Shown here piece after piece: positions 59,710-64,000 of a stretch of DNA of 64,000 nucleotides; position 1 is the first letter of the stretch; each line of letters opens with the position of its first letter. Below the pieces are notes generated by a model that was given only the letters and a program-made list of their open reading frames with translations, made no database searches and was not told where the DNA came from. Both the position numbers and the translations under genes were made by a program. The stretch comes from Trichomonas vaginalis G3 (Eukaryota; Parabasalia; Trichomonadida; Trichomonadidae). The DNA is taken from the NCBI RefSeq assembly GCF_026262505.1, contig NC_067205.1, positions 4,464,001 through 4,528,000 of the forward strand, in the 5' to 3' direction.

Positions 59710-60283
59710 TATTTAGTCATATTTTGCATAATTCTAAGTAGATTTTGTAAAAAATCAAGAAAGAAAAATTTTAACGTGCTTTATTTTTTCTTTTTTATAA
59801 TAATACATATTATTATATAATTAACATATTCATAATGTTTCACCCTTTCAAAAATATAATCCTCCTCCTCTCAAATAAACGTACATACGGGTGGCCTCTT
59901 TTTTCAAAAAATTAAAATTTGAAATTTTGGGCTCAAATATTAGAGATTTTTTCAACCTTCAACGATATATGTTGTCTATATCAGACCTCCTTTCTTTTTG
60001 ATACTTAACATTGTTCCTAAATCTTAGCCGTTAAGGCTGTTCTGAAAATATTTTTTTTCGAAAAAATTCGAAAAAAATTCTTGAAATTCAAAAATCCCTT
60101 AATTCCTGAGGATTTTGGAAAAAAGTTTTTACATGAACATGTGTATATTATATGAAGTATATTGATAAGGTAAAAATCAAATTTTATTGCATATTCATCG
60201 AGAAAATAAACTAACGAATCCCTCAAAATTGAGAGGGTAATCCTCCTCCTCTCAAATAAACGTACATACGGGTGCACCCTTAA

Positions 60284-60590
60284 AATATATATTACTCAAA
60301 ATTATCTATACCTGATTTTCAATTGTGCTGAGCCTTCTCAAAGGTTACAAACGTGACAAAATTGTGTGTAACGGCCGATGAGTAGCCTTGAAATAAGCAT
60401 TTAATAATTAAAATTTATTCCAAAGAATTTGAAAAATCGACGGAAATTTCTGAAAATTACACATTATTTTTCAAAACGAGATTTTTCTGAGCCAAGGAAA
60501 TTGTTTTGATTTACTTCCCTTTATTAGTTATAATTTTCAAAATTTGGTTACGACTGACAAAAAATTTGTAAAACTCTATAGCATAAAAAA
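60284..60590. other. Intergenic DNA before the SLC44-like gene
   Basis: About 300 bp of AT-rich DNA between the transposon end and the ATG. I do not see a good TCA-type initiator close to the start. Confidence 0.5.
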
Positions 60591-62555
60591 ATGGGTGCTA
60601 GAGCAGGTCCTCCTGATGGTTCTGAAGAATCAAAGAAGGAATGGGGTAAGTATGAGTATCCAGGTGATGTTAAGCACATGAAATGCCATAATTGTTTCTG
60701 TGCAATCGTATTTTTAATTTTATTTGGCTGCATGATTGCACTTTTAGTCATTGGTGTCCTCCGCGCCAAGGTCTGGACACTAACAAAATCATGGGATACC
60801 CATGGTTTCTATTGTGGATTCGACAATTCACAGCTAAATATCAAAGGTGCTCCAGAAGGCCTTGTTAAGCCAAATTTAGTCGACTATCCATACTTATTCT
60901 TCGATGCTCTTAATGTTACTCGTCAAATATGTGTTTCAAAATGTCCTACAAATGGAGATTTACAAGCAATTATTAAGCATAACGTTACTAAGTCCGAAAA
61001 CGTTACATACCTTGATAATACAACCTACAACACAAACTACTATCCAGATGCCAACGAAACTTACGAATACAAGACAACAGTAGTCTTCAACAGATGTATC
61101 CCAGAAGTTAACCTCGAAGAAGACCTTATCAACGGCACACAGTTCATCGATGGCTTGAAGCAAGCATTAGATGCTATTCCAGCCCTTTCCAGTGCCTTGA
61201 ATTCCGTATTCAATCTAAAATGGCAGATTCTTGCATGTTCCGCCGCCTCTCTCATTGTTGGCTTAGTTTGGATCATGTTACTACGTTGCATTACAGGCTG
61301 CATAGTCTATTTCGTCGTAATGCTCGTTCCTATTGCTCTAATTGGCTTCGGTGTCTGGTTATTCATGAAAGGATCATTAATGGGCACAATATCCGAGGTA
61401 GTTAAAACAAAGAAACTTACAGGATCGCAGATAACCGCTGTAATTGTTTGGGTTATTGCATTCATGGTCATTTTGATCATTATCTTCCTTTGGAGCAAGC
61501 TAAAATCCACTGTAGCCATCATTAAAGTTGCCGCCAAAGCTCTTGGTCATAACTTCATGGTCATATTTGTTCCAATAATTACGATGATCTTTGCTTTTCT
61601 TTTATGGGCCGCATTATTAGTTTCTTCTGTAACTCTTTATACATCAGCTGATTTCAAGTACTGGGTTGATGATGATGGTCTCGATAAAGGCATTGGACAA
61701 ATCAAATTTGATTTGAACAAAGTTCTTCAATACATGTTGATATATAACTTTGTTTATTTAGTTTTTATTTCAGTTCACATGTATTTTGTTAATTATTATG
61801 CATCTAGTGTTACATTAGTTAAATGGTATTTCACGGGGCAAGAAGGAAAAACATGTTGTGGCTGTACTTGTTTTTATGGATTTTGGCTTGCATGGACGAA
61901 AGGATTAGGAACTATTACTATTTCTAGTTTGATTATGACACCTCTTTATTTGTTTATTATATTCATGGAATATTTGGATAAGAAATCCAAACAGGAAGGA
62001 GCACCAATAATTGTTCAGTTCCTCATTAAATGTTTGAAATGTTGTTTGTGGTGTTTCACAAAAATTGTTCAATATTTGAACAAAGTATTATTCACAATTC
62101 AACAGATATTTAATACTAATTGGGGTCCGTCTGCTAAATTAGTTATTGATGTAGTTGTTTCTGATACTCTATTGACAATTATGTTGAATGGAATTTCTTT
62201 CTTCATTTTGTTCTTGTCGAAAGTTGTTGTTTCTATTATAACAACGCTTGGTTTCATGATATGGGTCTATTACGTAAAGAAAGACTCAATTGCTGGTTCA
62301 ATTTTGGCTGCAGCTGCTGTTTTCTTCCTTTCTTATATTGTGTCTTCTTTCTTGTTGTCTGCTTTCGATAATATTATTGATATTGTTTTCGTTTGTTACC
62401 AATCAGAAAAATCTATCCCTGGATATGAAGCTGGCGATGCTTCTAAGATGGTCAACCAGACAATTACTGATATGAAGGGTGCTCACGAGAATGCCAATAC
62501 AAGCAGCAAAGTTTCAGCTGAAAAATTGGAAGATGAAAATGAAATGAAAGAATAA
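60591..62555 (+). CDS. Choline-transporter-like protein (CTL/SLC44)
   Basis: 654 residues. Short cytosolic N-terminus, first span at about 36-58 (FCAIVFLILFGCMIALLVIG), then a large extracellular loop (about 60-210) with Cys residues and several N-x-S/T sites (NVT, NTT, NET, NGT). About nine further spans follow. The family's C-terminal part is clear: FVYLVFISVHMYFVNYYASS, WYFTGQ, GTITISSLIMTPLY, a Cys-rich CLKCCLWCFTKIVQYLNK segment and FLLSAFDNIIDIVFVCYQSE. CTL proteins carry choline and related amines across plasma or organelle membranes for phospholipid synthesis. Length is typical. The Maverick-bearing element ends 307 bp upstream. Confidence 0.9.
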   Translation: MGARAGPPDGSEESKKEWGKYEYPGDVKHMKCHNCFCAIVFLILFGCMIALLVIGVLRAKVWTLTKSWDTHGFYCGFDNSQLNIKGAPEGLVKPNLVDYPYLFFDALNVTRQICVSKCPTNGDLQAIIKHNVTKSENVTYLDNTTYNTNYYPDANETYEYKTTVVFNRCIPEVNLEEDLINGTQFIDGLKQALDAIPALSSALNSVFNLKWQILACSAASLIVGLVWIMLLRCITGCIVYFVVMLVPIALIGFGVWLFMKGSLMGTISEVVKTKKLTGSQITAVIVWVIAFMVILIIIFLWSKLKSTVAIIKVAAKALGHNFMVIFVPIITMIFAFLLWAALLVSSVTLYTSADFKYWVDDDGLDKGIGQIKFDLNKVLQYMLIYNFVYLVFISVHMYFVNYYASSVTLVKWYFTGQEGKTCCGCTCFYGFWLAWTKGLGTITISSLIMTPLYLFIIFMEYLDKKSKQEGAPIIVQFLIKCLKCCLWCFTKIVQYLNKVLFTIQQIFNTNWGPSAKLVIDVVVSDTLLTIMLNGISFFILFLSKVVVSIITTLGFMIWVYYVKKDSIAGSILAAAAVFFLSYIVSSFLLSAFDNIIDIVFVCYQSEKSIPGYEAGDASKMVNQTITDMKGAHENANTSSKVSAEKLEDENEMKE

Positions 62556-63472
62556 GTGAATAATGTTTGTTATAAAAAATATATTGATTTTTATTCCATT
62601 TTACAAAACAATTTTTTTAGAACTGATCTAAAATCAGTAGAAATAGTCATTAATTGATATAATGATTATGATGAGACATCTAAATATGTGAGCTCTAATC
62701 AAATTAAATTTGATACATTATTAATATGCAGATCACATGATTTCAAGATAAAATTATGATATCGTTGATTATTTTCTAGATATTTAGTATTGTTTTTAAA
62801 CATGAGAAGTAAATCGTTAAGTTGATACAGATATAATGCTACTAATATATGTTGATATATTTATAATTATATAATCCATTTAATCAAAAACTATGGTTGG
62901 TTTAAAACTTTGGAAAATAAACTTCTTTTATATATCATTAAAAAAATTATTATTTGATTCTGCTGTATAATTGATAAATTTTTGGAATAAATCATAGAAT
63001 AACAAAAATAAAAAGCATTTATCGATTTAGAATAGAATAAAATGGCTTTATTTCTATATTTATTTTGAATTTTCAGAAAAATCACCATAATTTTAATTAC
63101 AAAAAAATCGAGAATTGTTAAAAACGTTATCATTTTCTTGACAAATTGTTCAGTCATTTTTTAAATTAGAAAAAATTTGGAATAATCCACTAAAGGAGGC
63201 TTCATTCTAGATGTCCAAGACAATTGCTACACCTCAAGAAAACATCGAAATTTTTAAATATCAATATCGATTTTCATCAATCACTTAATATCGACTGTTT
63301 ACAGTTAATTCCATCGCGCATTATCAAATTATAGTATATTTGAACACACAAAATATAGTATTTAAAATTTATCGAAATTTCAAGAAATTTAACAATATTC
63401 CAACTTTCATACACAAATATTATTACCAAAATCTTATTGTAAAAAGAAATGATTAACATAATCTAAGATCTA
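62556..63472. other. Intergenic DNA
   Basis: AT-rich, with short frames that have no features (88 codons minus at 62891-63157; 60 codons minus at 63277-63459). Nothing else seen. Confidence 0.5.
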
Positions 63473-63745
63473 ACGATTTTTTTACCCAATCCTAAAAATC
63501 TTTTTAATTACCGATCATTATTTGGGCATATTTTATATGCAGATGTAGAAAGAGAAACAAGCAAAGCGATGCTTAAACAAATTCCTGAAGATGGCCAAAT
63601 CAATAAACAATTTACTTTCTTAACATCGAATTTTGCTCCTTTTGAGCGATATTTTTCGTTTGATTTCCATACTATTACTATGCTTCACATGTCAAGCATA
63701 TTGGATACAATTTTGGTTGTTATCTTTCCTTTTGTGATTGAGTAA
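63473..63745 (+). pseudogene. Coding-like fragment, 3' end of an unknown gene
   Basis: A 90-codon open frame without a start codon at its left edge. It reads FLPNPKNLFNYRSLFGHILY, then ADVERETSKAMLKQIPEDGQ, then FERYFSFDFHTITMLHMSS, and ends in TAA. Composition is protein-like, unlike the fortuitous frames around it. It may be the last piece of a degraded host gene. Family not recognised. Confidence 0.4.
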
Positions 63746-64000
63746 CCAAAATACTGGGAGAAGAATCATGTGGTAAAGAATATTATTAAAACGGACAGCA
63801 ACTATCTATTATATGTTCTTAATTTTGATAAATATATTTGTTATCAAAATATGAGAATTTGCATAAATATATTCAATAGCCCATCATTAAAATGCTCCAA
63901 AATAATTGAAAACATGAGAAATATTATCTTTCCTCCATATTGAATAAAATTTTGTTTAAAATCAAGATTAAAGTCATCGGTTGTCAAATAGTCATGGTTT

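Larger units (their letters stand above)
35114..60283 (+). mobile_element. Second TTAA element copy, split by a Maverick
   Basis: The two halves of a 1.04 kb element lie at 35118-35593 and 59716-60279, bordered by TTAA at 35114-35117 and 60280-60283. Together they total 1040 bp against 1041 bp in the unsplit copy at 27472-28512, to which they are near identical but inverted. The termini are the same GGGTGCAC. Everything between the halves is a later insertion. The outer borders do not show any longer duplication, so TTAA is the likely target site. Confidence 0.8.

Noticed and set aside
35114-60283. A single 25 kb Maverick with GGGTGCAC ends
   Set aside because: The separate 1.04 kb copy shows that these outer ends belong to a different, TTAA-flanked element into which the Maverick was inserted.

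Overview
The window reads as nuclear DNA of the parabasalid protist Trichomonas vaginalis or a very close relative. The grounds are strongly AT-rich intergenic DNA, apparently intronless genes, a beta-tubulin gene whose start is preceded by a textbook trichomonad initiator (TCACTTCATT, 12 nt from the ATG), TAAA at stop codons, and a giant Maverick (Polinton) element of the kind that crowds that genome. No rRNA, tRNA or CRISPR was seen.

Layout. 1-4.6 kb is gene-poor: a 1.85 kb MULE-like element (756-2600), then a polypurine tract and a small GC island. 4.6-8.6 kb holds beta-tubulin (-) and a SCAMP membrane-traffic gene (+) whose 3' end is frame-shifted. 8.8-19.9 kb is a nest of lineage-specific repeated genes and their relics: a DYFPN/FCRNKE family with beta-helix-like sequence (two open copies, several dead ones) and ALK/LTK-type glycine-rich-domain proteins (one open, two dead). 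Segmental duplication, gene conversion and a TIR-bounded segment have all acted here. 21.4-30.8 kb carries a nucleoside phosphorylase, a 1131-residue coiled-coil protein, an ankyrin protein whose 5' edge abuts a 1.04 kb TTAA-flanked transposon, and an unknown tail-anchored-looking protein. 30.8-32.8 kb is a dead multi-membrane-span gene (cyclase-like N-terminus). 32.9-34.1 kb is a foldback transposon.

35.1-60.3 kb is a nested structure. A second copy of the 1.04 kb TTAA element was hit by a 24.1 kb Maverick (35594-59709). The uninterrupted copy at 27.5-28.5 kb serves as the empty site and shows a 6 bp duplication (TATTTA). The Maverick still shows recognisable modules: DNA methyltransferase, protein-primed PolB, retroviral-type integrase, packaging ATPase, SF3 helicase, double-jelly-roll capsid region, two KilA-N proteins, a phage-type fibre with a collar-like tip, and many unknown small proteins. 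Several modules no longer read as one frame, so it is a relic, though a young one. Its centre (44.7-49.4 kb) contains an unusual repeat landscape: six copies of the palindrome AGGTGAGATCTCACCT and three unrelated short tandem arrays.

60.6-62.6 kb is a choline-transporter-like (SLC44) gene. The last 1.4 kb is almost empty apart from a short coding-like fragment.

All calls come from reading the sequence. No database search was possible, so family names rest on motifs and on general knowledge of the families.
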